DNA of 64,000 nucleotides from Spirochaetales bacterium (GTDB lineage: Bacteria; Spirochaetota; Spirochaetia; CADAEX01), in the NCBI GenBank assembly GCA_024233785.1, contig JACKPD010000002.1, forward strand, positions 62,001 to 126,000. The letters are read 5' to 3'. The translations under genes and the position numbers were made by a program. The notes beneath the pieces were generated by a model. That model worked only from the letters and a program-made list of their open reading frames with translations. It had not been told where the DNA came from and did not search any database. Shown here in pieces: positions 15,520 to 24,492 of this stretch (its first letter is position 1; each line of letters opens with the position of its first letter).

Positions 15520-18165
15520 ATGAAAGCAGTTGAACTTGAAAAAACGTACAATCCTAAAGATTTTGAAGACAGGATCTATGACGAGTGGATAAAAAATAAT
15601 GAATTTCTTCCCAGAATCAGGGAAGAGGTAAAGCCGTTTGTTATTGTAATTCCGCCGCCGAATGTAACCGGTGTACTCCACATGGGACACGGTCTTAATA
15701 ATTCCCTGCAGGATATTTTAATCAGGTATTACCGTATGAACGGGGTCCCGACTCTATGGCTTCCCGGAACAGACCATGCAGGTATAGCTACCCAGAATGT
15801 TGTAGAAAAAAGGCTGCTTGCAAACGGGATAAAAAGGGTCGATCTCGGCAGGGAGAAATTCATTGAAAAAACCTGGGAAGTTAAGAAAGAGCACCACTCA
15901 ATAATAATTGATCAGCTTAAAAAAATAGGCTCATCCTGTGACTGGACACGAGAGCGTTTTACACTAGATGAAGGGCTCTCTTCCGCTGTAAGGGAGGTCT
16001 TTGTAACCCTTTATGAACGGAACCTTATCTACAAGGGGAAATACCTTGTAAACTGGTGCGCATCCTGCGGCACTGCGCTCGCAGATGACGAGGTTGAGCA
16101 TCAGGAACTTGACGGCAGAATGTATCACTACTACTATCCGCTTGAAGACGGTTCAGGACAGCTTGAAATCGCTACAACAAGGCCGGAAACAATGCTCGGC
16201 GATACAGCACTTGCTGTAAACCCTGATGATGAACGCTATACAAAATATATCGGGATGAAGGCGCGCCTTCCCCTTACCGACAGGATAATCCCGATAATCG
16301 CAGATTCCTATGTATCAAAGGATTTTGGAACAGGTGTTGTTAAAATAACTCCTGCCCACGACCCCAATGACTGGGAAATAAGCGAGCGGCATAACCTTGA
16401 AAAAATCAACATTCTGAATGAAGACAGAACACTCAACAGCAATGTTCCTGAAAAATACAGGGGCATGGCTGTAATGGATGCGAGAAAAACCGTTGTTGAG
16501 GATATCAAAAAACTGGGGCTTTATATCAGGGATGTAGACCATAAGCATCAGGTCGGGCACTGCTACAGATGTCACAATGTTGTAGAACCTTATATGTCAG
16601 AGCAGTGGTTCGTAAAAATGAAACCTCTGGCAGAGAAAGCCCTTGATGCATGGAAAAAAGATGAAATCATGTTTTACCCGAAAAAATGGGAGAATACATA
16701 TAAGCACTGGCTTGAAAACATAAGAGACTGGTGTATTTCAAGACAGCTTTGGTGGGGACACCGGATCCCTGTCTGGTACTGCGATGACTGCGGGGAGATG
16801 ACTGTTTCAAGAACAGACATAGAAAAGTGCCCCAAATGCTCAGGTTCAAACCTGAGGCAGGACAATGATGTGCTTGACACATGGTTTTCCTCATGGCTGT
16901 GGCCGTTTTCAACACTTGGCTGGCCTGAAAAAACTGAAGACATTAAATATTTTTTCCCTACAACAGCGCTTGTAACAGCTTATGATATTATTTTCTTCTG
17001 GGTTGCCAGAATGATAATGGTAAGCCTTGAGTTTATGGGAGAAGTTCCGTTCCGCGATATCTATATTCACGGCCTTATAAGGGACAAACATGGAAGAAAA
17101 ATGTCAAAATCCCTCGGCAACGGAATAAATCCCCTTGATATAGTAAATGAATACGGAGCAGACGCGTTCAAGTTTACTTTGGCTTTCCTCGCCGCCCAGG
17201 GGCAGGATATTCTTATCGACAGTGAATCGTTTAAATTCGGTTCCAAGTTCGCGAACAAACTATGGAACGCTTCGCGCTACATACTGATGAATCTCGAGGG
17301 CAGAAACATACTTGATTTTGAGAGCGTTAAAAAGAATGATATAGACAGGTGGATTATACACAGACTGAATGAGGCAACTTCCGTAATCGAAAAAGCGCTT
17401 AAATCATACCGTTTTAATGATGCGGCAAAGGCTGCCTATGAATATTTCTGGGAAGATTTCTGCGACTGGTATATCGAAGCTTCCAAATTATCGCTATATT
17501 CAGAAGAACCGGCAGAAAAAGACAGGGCAATCACTATACTTCTTAAGCTTCTTTCTGAAACACTCAAGCTTCTCCATCCTTTCCTTTCCTACATTACAGA
17601 AGAGATATACCTTAAGATTCCCGGCAATGTTTCAAGTATTGTCAATTCACAGTATCCTGTTTTTGATCCTGCGAGCTCTGATGAAGGACTTGCTGAAAAC
17701 ATGAAACAGCTTCAGGATTTTATCAGACAGGTAAGAACGCTGAGGAGCGAATTTACAATTCCCCCTTCAAAAAAAATAAAGCTCAAATTGCGCTTTGACA
17801 AAGGCTTTTCTTCTTCTGATTTTTTCAAAAACAACAGGGCTCTTGTTGCAATGCTTGTAACTGCCGGGGATGTTGATTTTGTTGATTCAAAACCTTCAGA
17901 GGGAGGCAATATTTCAGTTGCAGGTTCCGGATATGAAGCATATATCGCGGTACGTGATGTTATAGATGTCCCGATGGAAATTGAAAAACTCAAAAAAGAG
18001 ATAGAAAAGTCAGAGTCTCTCTACAAAAGGGCATCCGGTAAGCTTTCAAATCCCCAGTTCATGGATAAGGCGCCGGAAGATATCATTGAAAAGGAAAAAA
18101 ATACAAAAGAAGAACTAGGTATAAAAATAGCAAAAATGAAAAGTTATATAGCTGAATTACAGTAG
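15520..18165 (+). CDS. valS: valyl-tRNA synthetase
   Basis: Class I synthetase charging tRNA-Val with editing of Thr. The HIGH-type motif is GVLHMGHGLNN near residue 50, the CP1 editing domain includes ATTRPETMLGDTA and TPAHDPND, a cysteine cluster is at CDDCGEM...CPKCSG, and the KMSKS motif is HGRKMSKSLGNG. The C-terminus has the anticodon-binding domain and the usual valS coiled coil (IEKLKKEIEKSESLYKRA). The frame opens with GTG at 15508, but that lies inside AGGAGGGG itself; ATG at 15520 is at a workable distance from it, giving 881 residues. Confidence 0.96.
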   Translation: MKAVELEKTYNPKDFEDRIYDEWIKNNEFLPRIREEVKPFVIVIPPPNVTGVLHMGHGLNNSLQDILIRYYRMNGVPTLWLPGTDHAGIATQNVVEKRLLANGIKRVDLGREKFIEKTWEVKKEHHSIIIDQLKKIGSSCDWTRERFTLDEGLSSAVREVFVTLYERNLIYKGKYLVNWCASCGTALADDEVEHQELDGRMYHYYYPLEDGSGQLEIATTRPETMLGDTALAVNPDDERYTKYIGMKARLPLTDRIIPIIADSYVSKDFGTGVVKITPAHDPNDWEISERHNLEKINILNEDRTLNSNVPEKYRGMAVMDARKTVVEDIKKLGLYIRDVDHKHQVGHCYRCHNVVEPYMSEQWFVKMKPLAEKALDAWKKDEIMFYPKKWENTYKHWLENIRDWCISRQLWWGHRIPVWYCDDCGEMTVSRTDIEKCPKCSGSNLRQDNDVLDTWFSSWLWPFSTLGWPEKTEDIKYFFPTTALVTAYDIIFFWVARMIMVSLEFMGEVPFRDIYIHGLIRDKHGRKMSKSLGNGINPLDIVNEYGADAFKFTLAFLAAQGQDILIDSESFKFGSKFANKLWNASRYILMNLEGRNILDFESVKKNDIDRWIIHRLNEATSVIEKALKSYRFNDAAKAAYEYFWEDFCDWYIEASKLSLYSEEPAEKDRAITILLKLLSETLKLLHPFLSYITEEIYLKIPGNVSSIVNSQYPVFDPASSDEGLAENMKQLQDFIRQVRTLRSEFTIPPSKKIKLKLRFDKGFSSSDFFKNNRALVAMLVTAGDVDFVDSKPSEGGNISVAGSGYEAYIAVRDVIDVPMEIEKLKKEIEKSESLYKRASGKLSNPQFMDKAPEDIIEKEKNTKEELGIKIAKMKSYIAELQ

Positions 18166-18221
18166 GCCTTTAATCACCTTATATTTATCCTGACCTTAAC
18201 CGGCGGGAGGAGAGCAGAACA

Positions 18222-19934
18222 TTGAAAGCAGCAAGTTATTTTTTCAAGACATACAAGGAAGTTCCGCGCGAAGCGCAGACACCAAGCCACATACTAATGC
18301 ACAGGGCGGGAATGATACAGAAACTCTCAAGCGGTATATACAGTTATCTTCCGCTTGCCCTGAGGTCGCTTAAAAAAATTGAGACCATAATCAGGGAAGA
18401 GCTTGACAGCCGCGGGTGTCAGGAGGTACTGATGCCGGCTGTTCAGCCGGGTGAACTCTGGGAGGAAAGCGGACGGTGGAATTACTACGGTCCTGAGCTC
18501 CTTCGTTTCAAGGACAGAAAAAATGCCGATTACTGCCTGGGGCCTACCCACGAAGAGGTAATTACCGATATGGTAAGGAGAAACCTCACCTCCTACAAAC
18601 AGCTGCCTCTCAACCTGTACCAGATCCAGACCAAATTCCGTGATGAGATCCGGCCCCGTTTCGGCCTCATGAGAGGGCGTGAATTCATAATGAAAGATGC
18701 CTACAGTTTTGATGTGAATGAGGATGATGCCAAAAAAAGCTATAAAATTATGTATGATGCGTATAACGCTGTTTTTAAACGGTGCGGCCTGGAATTCCGG
18801 GCGGTAGATGCCGCCACCGGCGCTATAGGCGGTGATATGTCCCACGAGTTCCAGGTGTTGGCTGAAACCGGCGAGGATGAAATACTTTCCTGCGGCAGCT
18901 GCTCATATTCCGCAAATGTTGAAAAAGCGGTCTCAGGTAAGGTTGTTGAAAAACCGCTAAAAAGCGGCAGTAAAGATATATCGGAAGTACATACACCTGG
19001 AATGAAAACAGTTGAAGAGGTCGCCTCTTTCCTTTCACTTGATCCTTCAATGCTGATAAAAACACTGATCTACCTGGTTGATGATAAACCTGTTGCAGTT
19101 CTGGTCAGGGGAAACTGTGAAGCGAACGAGTCAAAAATTCAGGCGTTTCTGGGGGCCAACGCTGTTGCTCCGGCCGATGAAGAGACAGTCAAGAGAGTAA
19201 CAGGCGCTGAAGTCGGTTTTGCAGGTCCCCGCGGACTGAAAGAGGGGATTGCGATACTAGTTGATAAGCAGATATACGGCGATACCGGCTATGCATGCGG
19301 CGCTAATAAAACAGACTATCACCTTACAGGTATTGACCCTGAAAATGATATTAAAGCAGACAAAAACGGTGATTTTACTTTTGCTCTTGAAGGAGATCCC
19401 TGTCCCCACTGCGGCGGGACACTGAAGAAATTCAGGGGTATTGAAGTAGGACAGGTTTTTTACCTGGGCACGAAATACTCTTCTCCGATGAAATGTATTT
19501 TTATTGATAACGAGGGAAAAGAACAGACTGCTGTCATGGGCTGCTACGGCATAGGTGTAAGCAGGACCATGGCCGCCGCGATAGAGCAGAACCATGATGA
19601 TATGGGAATAATATGGCCCGCTGCCATAGCCCCTTTTGAGGTAATAGTAATCCCTATCCAGGGCGGAAACGACCTTGTTGAGAATACTGCTGAAAACATC
19701 TACAGCGAACTGAAAAAAAGCGGTGTTGATGTAATTCTTGATGACAGGAACCTGAGGGCAGGGGTCAAGTTCAACGACGCTGACCTTGTTGGCTATCCTG
19801 TCCAGATTATCTGCGGAAGCCGCCTGGTTGAACAGGGGCTGGTTGAAATAAAGGTGAGAAAAACAGGTGAGAAAAGCGAAGTAAAAATAGAAGAGGCCCC
19901 TGAGGTTATAAAAGAGATGCTTTTGGCGCTTTAA
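18222..19934 (+). CDS. proS: prolyl-tRNA synthetase
   Basis: Class II synthetase charging tRNA-Pro, 570 residues, bacterial-type with an editing insertion. Class II motif 1 is in REELDSRGCQEVLMPAVQP, motif 2 in FRDEIRPRFGLMRGREFIMKDAYSF, and motif 3 in GCYGIGVSRTMAAAIEQ. The YbaK-like INS domain (about 225-400) contains DKPVAVLVRGNCEANESK and GFAGPRGL. The C-terminal anticodon domain ends with VKIEEAPEVI. The start is TTG, with GGGAGGAG nine bases upstream. It follows valS by 56 bases, so the two synthetases probably share a transcript. Confidence 0.96.
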   Translation: MKAASYFFKTYKEVPREAQTPSHILMHRAGMIQKLSSGIYSYLPLALRSLKKIETIIREELDSRGCQEVLMPAVQPGELWEESGRWNYYGPELLRFKDRKNADYCLGPTHEEVITDMVRRNLTSYKQLPLNLYQIQTKFRDEIRPRFGLMRGREFIMKDAYSFDVNEDDAKKSYKIMYDAYNAVFKRCGLEFRAVDAATGAIGGDMSHEFQVLAETGEDEILSCGSCSYSANVEKAVSGKVVEKPLKSGSKDISEVHTPGMKTVEEVASFLSLDPSMLIKTLIYLVDDKPVAVLVRGNCEANESKIQAFLGANAVAPADEETVKRVTGAEVGFAGPRGLKEGIAILVDKQIYGDTGYACGANKTDYHLTGIDPENDIKADKNGDFTFALEGDPCPHCGGTLKKFRGIEVGQVFYLGTKYSSPMKCIFIDNEGKEQTAVMGCYGIGVSRTMAAAIEQNHDDMGIIWPAAIAPFEVIVIPIQGGNDLVENTAENIYSELKKSGVDVILDDRNLRAGVKFNDADLVGYPVQIICGSRLVEQGLVEIKVRKTGEKSEVKIEEAPEVIKEMLLAL

Positions 19935-19961
19935 ATAAATGTATTGACGGTTCTGCATAAA

Positions 19962-20007
19962 GCAAGGGCTGGCAGGCTCTCTGATACCGGGCTGTTACAG
20001 TCCTTGC
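19962..20007 (+). terminator. possible terminator hairpin after proS
   Basis: GCAAGGGCTG (19962-19971) can pair with CAGTCCTTGC (19998-20007), nine Watson-Crick pairs and one G-U, around a 26-base loop. It is followed by AGGCAG then TTTTATTTT. The long loop and displaced T-run make it a weak terminator. Confidence 0.35.
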
Positions 20008-20015
20008 AGGCAGTT

Positions 20016-20867
20016 TTATTTTGATACAGCAGTACTTTTTTCTATTCTGAACGGAACATCCGCTGACCCGAACCCAGGATAAGCGGTCCTCAGCAATACA
20101 TTCCCGTCAAGTACAAGATCAAGCCCTTTTCCCTTAAATATAAACTCAAACAGTTCTTTTCCTACTTTGGAAGGATTGATTTCAACCGGTATTTTAACAA
20201 CAGTGCTTTTACCGGGCGCCATTTCTTCGATATTCTTTATAATTCCTTTCATCCACTGCGATTTGTTGACAGTGAAATCAAAGTTGAAACTGTCCGGCGA
20301 TATAGCGAAACTGTTTTTATTTATAATGTTGACGGATAATTCAAGAATCGCTGAAAAAGGTGTAATGCTTAATGCCTTAAAACTCTCAAAAGTAACTTCC
20401 GGCAATTTTAAAACAGGGAAAGTCCCTTCGTGTTTTACAGGAAAAGCCCTGCTGCCGAAAACCGGAAGGTCAACAGTGAACTCACTCTCAATCCTGTAGG
20501 CAGCGCTGCTTTTTGAGGCAAGGTCTTTGAATACATTTAAAAGTTCCTTATATTCAACTGAAACCGGTATTTCAACAAAGCTGCTGTCTTCTTTTTTGAT
20601 GGATAAAGGTGAAGGGGAAACACCTGATATGAATTTATTGTTTTCAACAAATAAATCATATTTAAAAGATTCAAGGTTAAGAGAAACCGCATTTGGATTA
20701 TCTATTTTGTATTTGAAAATAAAATCCATGGTATTGAAGCTGATTCCGGATATTTTTACGCTGTCAAATGATACCTCAGGTTCCTTGAATATTGTTTTAA
20801 ACGACGCGCATGAAGTTAAAGTCATCAGCAGTGTAAAAACCGTAAAAATAAAAACATTCTTTTTCAT
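20016..20867 (-). CDS. LEA14-like (WHy-domain) lipoprotein
   Basis: A 283-residue predicted lipoprotein: signal peptide with lipobox LTSC (Cys near residue 19), then two related beta domains of the LEA14/water-stress (WHy) type. The first has FNTMDFIFKYKIDNPNAVSLNL and the second FSAILELSVNIINKNSFAIS; both show the family's N-P/N-x-x hydrophobic pattern followed by VEIPVSV or VVKIPVEI. Such proteins are found in spirochaete envelopes, usually as surface or periplasmic lipoproteins of unknown job. It converges with proS and is divergent from the CoA-disulfide reductase gene. Confidence 0.75.
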   Translation of the reverse strand: MKKNVFIFTVFTLLMTLTSCASFKTIFKEPEVSFDSVKISGISFNTMDFIFKYKIDNPNAVSLNLESFKYDLFVENNKFISGVSPSPLSIKKEDSSFVEIPVSVEYKELLNVFKDLASKSSAAYRIESEFTVDLPVFGSRAFPVKHEGTFPVLKLPEVTFESFKALSITPFSAILELSVNIINKNSFAISPDSFNFDFTVNKSQWMKGIIKNIEEMAPGKSTVVKIPVEINPSKVGKELFEFIFKGKGLDLVLDGNVLLRTAYPGFGSADVPFRIEKSTAVSK

Positions 20868-20935
20868 ATCAGTCCTCTTTATTGAAGATTATAATCCATG
20901 ATACTATTAATCGTCACCACTTAAACTGCAAAATA

Positions 20936-20964
20936 TTGATATTCTTAGAATTAAAAAGTATATT
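20936..20964 (+). promoter_or_regulatory. sigma-70-type promoter before the CoADR fusion gene
   Basis: TTGATA (20936-20941) and TATATT (20959-20964), each five of six to consensus, are spaced by exactly 17 bases, 42 bases before the start codon. Confidence 0.55.
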
Positions 20965-21006
20965 AACATAAATAAATATAAGAAAATAAATATACTGAGG
21001 AGTGTT

Positions 21007-23475
21007 ATGCGATATATAATGATCGGCGGAGTCGCGGGCGGAGCTGCCGCTGCTGCCAGGTTAAGAAGAAATGATGAAAAAGCGGAAGTTGTAATCTATG
21101 AACGGGGAGAGTATATCTCCTACGCCAACTGCGGCCTTCCATACTATCTCGGAGAGGTAATTAAAGAGAGGGAAAGCCTTTTTGTTGAAAGCCCGGAGAG
21201 TTTCAAGGAAAACCTGAATATAGATGTTAATGTTTTACATGAAGTCATCTCAATAGACAGGTTAAATCACACATTAAAGATAAAAGATCTCAAAACAGGT
21301 GAGCTGAAAGAGGACAGATATGACAAGCTAGTCCTTTCTCCCGGCGCAGAGCCCTTTATTCCGCCTGTACCCGGAGCTGACAATGAGAATATATTTTCAG
21401 TACGCGGTGTTCCTGATATAGACAGGATAAAAAAATTCACGGATGAAAGCAGACCCTCATCAGCTGTTATTGTCGGCGGCGGTTTTATAGGTATAGAGAT
21501 TGCCGAGAACCTTGCCGAAAGAGGGGTAAAAACTTCCATTGTTGAGCTTCTTGGACAGGTAATGACAACAGTTGATTTTGAAATGGCCTCCATGGTTCAC
21601 GAACACCTTAAACTAAAAGGAATAGGCCTTTTTCTGAATGAAGGGATAAAAAAGATTGAGAAAAACGGTAAAGGGTTGACCGCTTTCCTTAACTGCGGCA
21701 CAAAGATTGATACAGACATGATAATTTTTTCCGCCGGCATAAAGCCTGAGATATCTCTTGCTGTTGACGCCGGGCTTGTTACCGGAAGGGGCATCCGTGT
21801 CAATGAATATATGCAGACGACAGACCCTGATATTTACGCGGTAGGGGACGCAGTTGAGACAGTGTCCCCTGTTACGGGCAAATATGTTGTGGTCCCTCTT
21901 GCAGGCCCGGCCGGGAAGCAGGCCAGAATCGCCGCGGACAATATTGCGTACAACGCCGGCAAAAAATACAAAGGTGCGATCGGCACAGCTGTGGCGAGGG
22001 TTTTCGATCTAACTGTCGCCTCAACAGGATATTCAGAGAAGGCCCTTAAGAGGGACAATATAGAGTATAAAACTGTTATTACCCACGGTTTCTCCCATGC
22101 GGGATACTACCCTGGAGCCATGCCTCTTACTCTGAAGCTGATATTTTCTCCCCAGGGAAAACTCTACGGCGGACAGGTTATAGGCTATGACGGGGCGGAT
22201 AAGCGGATAGAGATGATAGCATCTGTTCTCAGATTCGGCGGTTCGGTAAACGAACTTACAGAACTTGAACAGGCTTACGCTCCTCCCTATTCCTCCAGCA
22301 AGGACCCGGTAAACATTCTGGGCTTTACCGCTGAAAACCTTCTAATGGGAAGATCTGATCATATTACATGGGCTGAACTTAAAGAGAGGATTGACAGCAG
22401 GGATGACTCCATCTTCCTTCTTGACGTTCGGACCAAAGATGAGACAGAACTCCACAGGATGGAAGGGGCCCTTAATATTCCGAAAGAACAGATCAGGTCA
22501 AGATTAAATGAAATCCCCAAAGATAAAAAAATTATAGTACTGTGCATGGTGGGACTGCGTTCCTATCTTGTAGAGAGGGTGTTGAAGCAGAACGGATATG
22601 ATGCGGCAATACTTTCCGGAGGACTAAAAATATATTTTTCTGCCTCTGCAGAACAGGATAACAGGGCGGAAACCTTAAAAGCATGCCCGATAGACGGAGA
22701 AATGAAAATGGAAGTGAATAATATACTGCATAATATGAAAACTGTTGAACTTGATGCCTGCGGACTTCAGTGCCCCGGGCCAATAATGAAACTTAAAAAA
22801 GAGATTGATAAACTCGCGGCCGGAGAGCGGATTATTGAAAAAGCTTCTGATCCCGGATTTGAGAAAGACATAAAATCATGGTGCAACATGACAGGCAACA
22901 CGCTTGTCAGCACTGTATCTGAAAAAGGAATTATTACAGCTGTTGTAGAAAAGGGCGCCGGCACAGTACCTGCCGGAAATGAGGGCTTTATTGTCAATAC
23001 AGGGGCAAAGGATGTAACGCTTATCAGTTTCTCAGATGATATGGATAAAGCGCTTGCCTCTCTCGTAATTGCAAACGGAGCACTTTCTGCCGGTAAAAAG
23101 GTGACTATTTTCTACACATTCTGGGGCCTTAATATAATAAAGAAAGTTAAAAAACCGTATGTCAAAAAAGGGATTATGGGCAGAATGTTTTCTATTATGC
23201 TCCCCTCAAATAACGCAAAACTTAAACTCTCCAAGATGAACATGGGGGGTATGGGTTCAGCCATGATGAGGATGATTATGAAAAGCCAGAAAATCGACAC
23301 CTTGAATACCATGCTTGAAAACGCTGTAAGCAGCGGCATCAGGATTATCGCCTGCCAGATGTCAATGGACGTTATGGGGGTAAAGAGGGAAGAGCTGATT
23401 GACGCCGCTGAGATCGGAGGGGTTGCCAACTATCTTGAAAGCGCTTCCGATGCGAGAATAAACCTGTTTATATAA
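21007..23475 (+). CDS. four-domain CoA-disulfide reductase / rhodanese / TusA / DsrE-like fusion
   Basis: An 822-residue sulfur enzyme. Residues 1-~445 are a FAD/NAD(P)H pyridine-nucleotide-disulfide oxidoreductase of the CoA-disulfide (persulfide) reductase type, with MIGGVAGGAAAAARLRR, the redox Cys42 in YANCGLPY, AVIVGGGFIGIE and DPDIYAVGDAVE. Residues ~450-545 are a rhodanese domain with DVRTKDE and Cys513 in VLCMVGLRS. Residues ~578-655 are a TusA domain with the CPGP motif (Cys589). Residues ~660-822 are a DsrE/DsrF-like domain with Cys783 in CQMSMDVMG. Four candidate thiols on one chain suggest a persulfide relay from rhodanese or TusA to the reductase. ATG at 21007 follows GAGG. The dehydrogenase gene follows almost directly. 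Confidence 0.92.
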   Translation: MRYIMIGGVAGGAAAAARLRRNDEKAEVVIYERGEYISYANCGLPYYLGEVIKERESLFVESPESFKENLNIDVNVLHEVISIDRLNHTLKIKDLKTGELKEDRYDKLVLSPGAEPFIPPVPGADNENIFSVRGVPDIDRIKKFTDESRPSSAVIVGGGFIGIEIAENLAERGVKTSIVELLGQVMTTVDFEMASMVHEHLKLKGIGLFLNEGIKKIEKNGKGLTAFLNCGTKIDTDMIIFSAGIKPEISLAVDAGLVTGRGIRVNEYMQTTDPDIYAVGDAVETVSPVTGKYVVVPLAGPAGKQARIAADNIAYNAGKKYKGAIGTAVARVFDLTVASTGYSEKALKRDNIEYKTVITHGFSHAGYYPGAMPLTLKLIFSPQGKLYGGQVIGYDGADKRIEMIASVLRFGGSVNELTELEQAYAPPYSSSKDPVNILGFTAENLLMGRSDHITWAELKERIDSRDDSIFLLDVRTKDETELHRMEGALNIPKEQIRSRLNEIPKDKKIIVLCMVGLRSYLVERVLKQNGYDAAILSGGLKIYFSASAEQDNRAETLKACPIDGEMKMEVNNILHNMKTVELDACGLQCPGPIMKLKKEIDKLAAGERIIEKASDPGFEKDIKSWCNMTGNTLVSTVSEKGIITAVVEKGAGTVPAGNEGFIVNTGAKDVTLISFSDDMDKALASLVIANGALSAGKKVTIFYTFWGLNIIKKVKKPYVKKGIMGRMFSIMLPSNNAKLKLSKMNMGGMGSAMMRMIMKSQKIDTLNTMLENAVSSGIRIIACQMSMDVMGVKREELIDAAEIGGVANYLESASDARINLFI

Positions 23476-23487
23476 GTGAGGAGCTTA

Positions 23488-24447
23488 ATGGCCGGGGAAA
23501 ATAAAAACATCAGGGTACTGATCCTTAAAAAATATGATGAACATATTTTCAGAATTATAAGGGAATGTTTTCCCCCGGACTGGATTGTTACAGCTTCCCC
23601 GCCCGGGGATGAACTTCAGGAGAGTGAGCTCCTCACCTGTGATGTGCTTATTCCTGAACATGTCAATGTAACGGCTCAGATGATAGAGACTGCGGGAAGG
23701 CTTAAAGTTATACAGTCAGGCGCCGGGTATGACAGCATCGACCTTGATGCGGCGCGGAAAAAAGGGATAATTGCGGCCAACGCTCCCGGTGTTAACTCAA
23801 ATGCGGTATCCGAGCATGTTTTCGCCTTTCTTCTTGCCTGGTATAAACAGACAGGACCGCTTGATACCGCCGTAAAATGCGGAAAATGGCCGAGGGAAAA
23901 AACCGGAAGGGCGCTTGAGAACCTCACCATAGGGATTGCGGGTTTCGGAAAGATAGGGAGGCGGGTGTCTGAACTTGCCTCAGCATTCGGGATGAGGATT
24001 TTAATCTATTCAAGAAGCCCTGTTGATACTGCTGACGGAAAAAACATATTTAAGGCGGACAAGGATACTCTGATAAGTGAATCCGATGTAATCACGCTCC
24101 ATCTTGCATCAACAGATGAAACTAAAGGTTTTATAGGAATAAATGAGCTTTCCAGGATGAAAAAGGATGCATTATTAATCAACACCGCAAGGGGAAAACT
24201 TATAGATGAGGAAGCGCTTGTAGAAGCCCTTGAAAAAAGGATGATAGGCGGGGCAGCGCTTGACGTATTTAAAACAGAACCGCTTCCGTCAGGAAGCAGG
24301 CTGAGGAACCTTGATAACGTCATTTTATCTCCCCATACAGCGGGGGAGCCGGATTATAGAGCCTCCTACAGGAAACGTTTTACATATTTTTATGAAAACA
24401 TAAAAAAAATACTGGAAGGGGACAGTGACGCTGTAATTCTTAAATAG
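23488..24447 (+). CDS. D-isomer-specific 2-hydroxyacid dehydrogenase
   Basis: NAD(P)H-dependent dehydrogenase of about 319 residues. Motifs are VIQSGAGYDSID, the dinucleotide fold GIAGFGKIGRRVSELA, the NTARGKLIDEEALVEAL segment with the catalytic Arg, the Glu in TEPLP and the catalytic His in LSPHTAGEP. It could act on phosphoglycerate, hydroxypyruvate or lactate; substrate cannot be read from sequence. The frame opens with GTG at 23476, but that triplet is part of GTGAGGAG, the likely ribosome site for ATG 23488. It lies 12 bases after the CoADR fusion gene and is probably in the same operon. Confidence 0.9.
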   Translation: MAGENKNIRVLILKKYDEHIFRIIRECFPPDWIVTASPPGDELQESELLTCDVLIPEHVNVTAQMIETAGRLKVIQSGAGYDSIDLDAARKKGIIAANAPGVNSNAVSEHVFAFLLAWYKQTGPLDTAVKCGKWPREKTGRALENLTIGIAGFGKIGRRVSELASAFGMRILIYSRSPVDTADGKNIFKADKDTLISESDVITLHLASTDETKGFIGINELSRMKKDALLINTARGKLIDEEALVEALEKRMIGGAALDVFKTEPLPSGSRLRNLDNVILSPHTAGEPDYRASYRKRFTYFYENIKKILEGDSDAVILK

Positions 24448-24492
24448 GCTTTACAGCATCTTTATCAGGGCGGTTTAAATCATTGGGGGAAA

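Noticed and set aside
23476..23488. GTG 23476 as start of the 2-hydroxyacid dehydrogenase
   Set aside because: That triplet is part of the GTGAGGAG ribosome site for ATG 23488.
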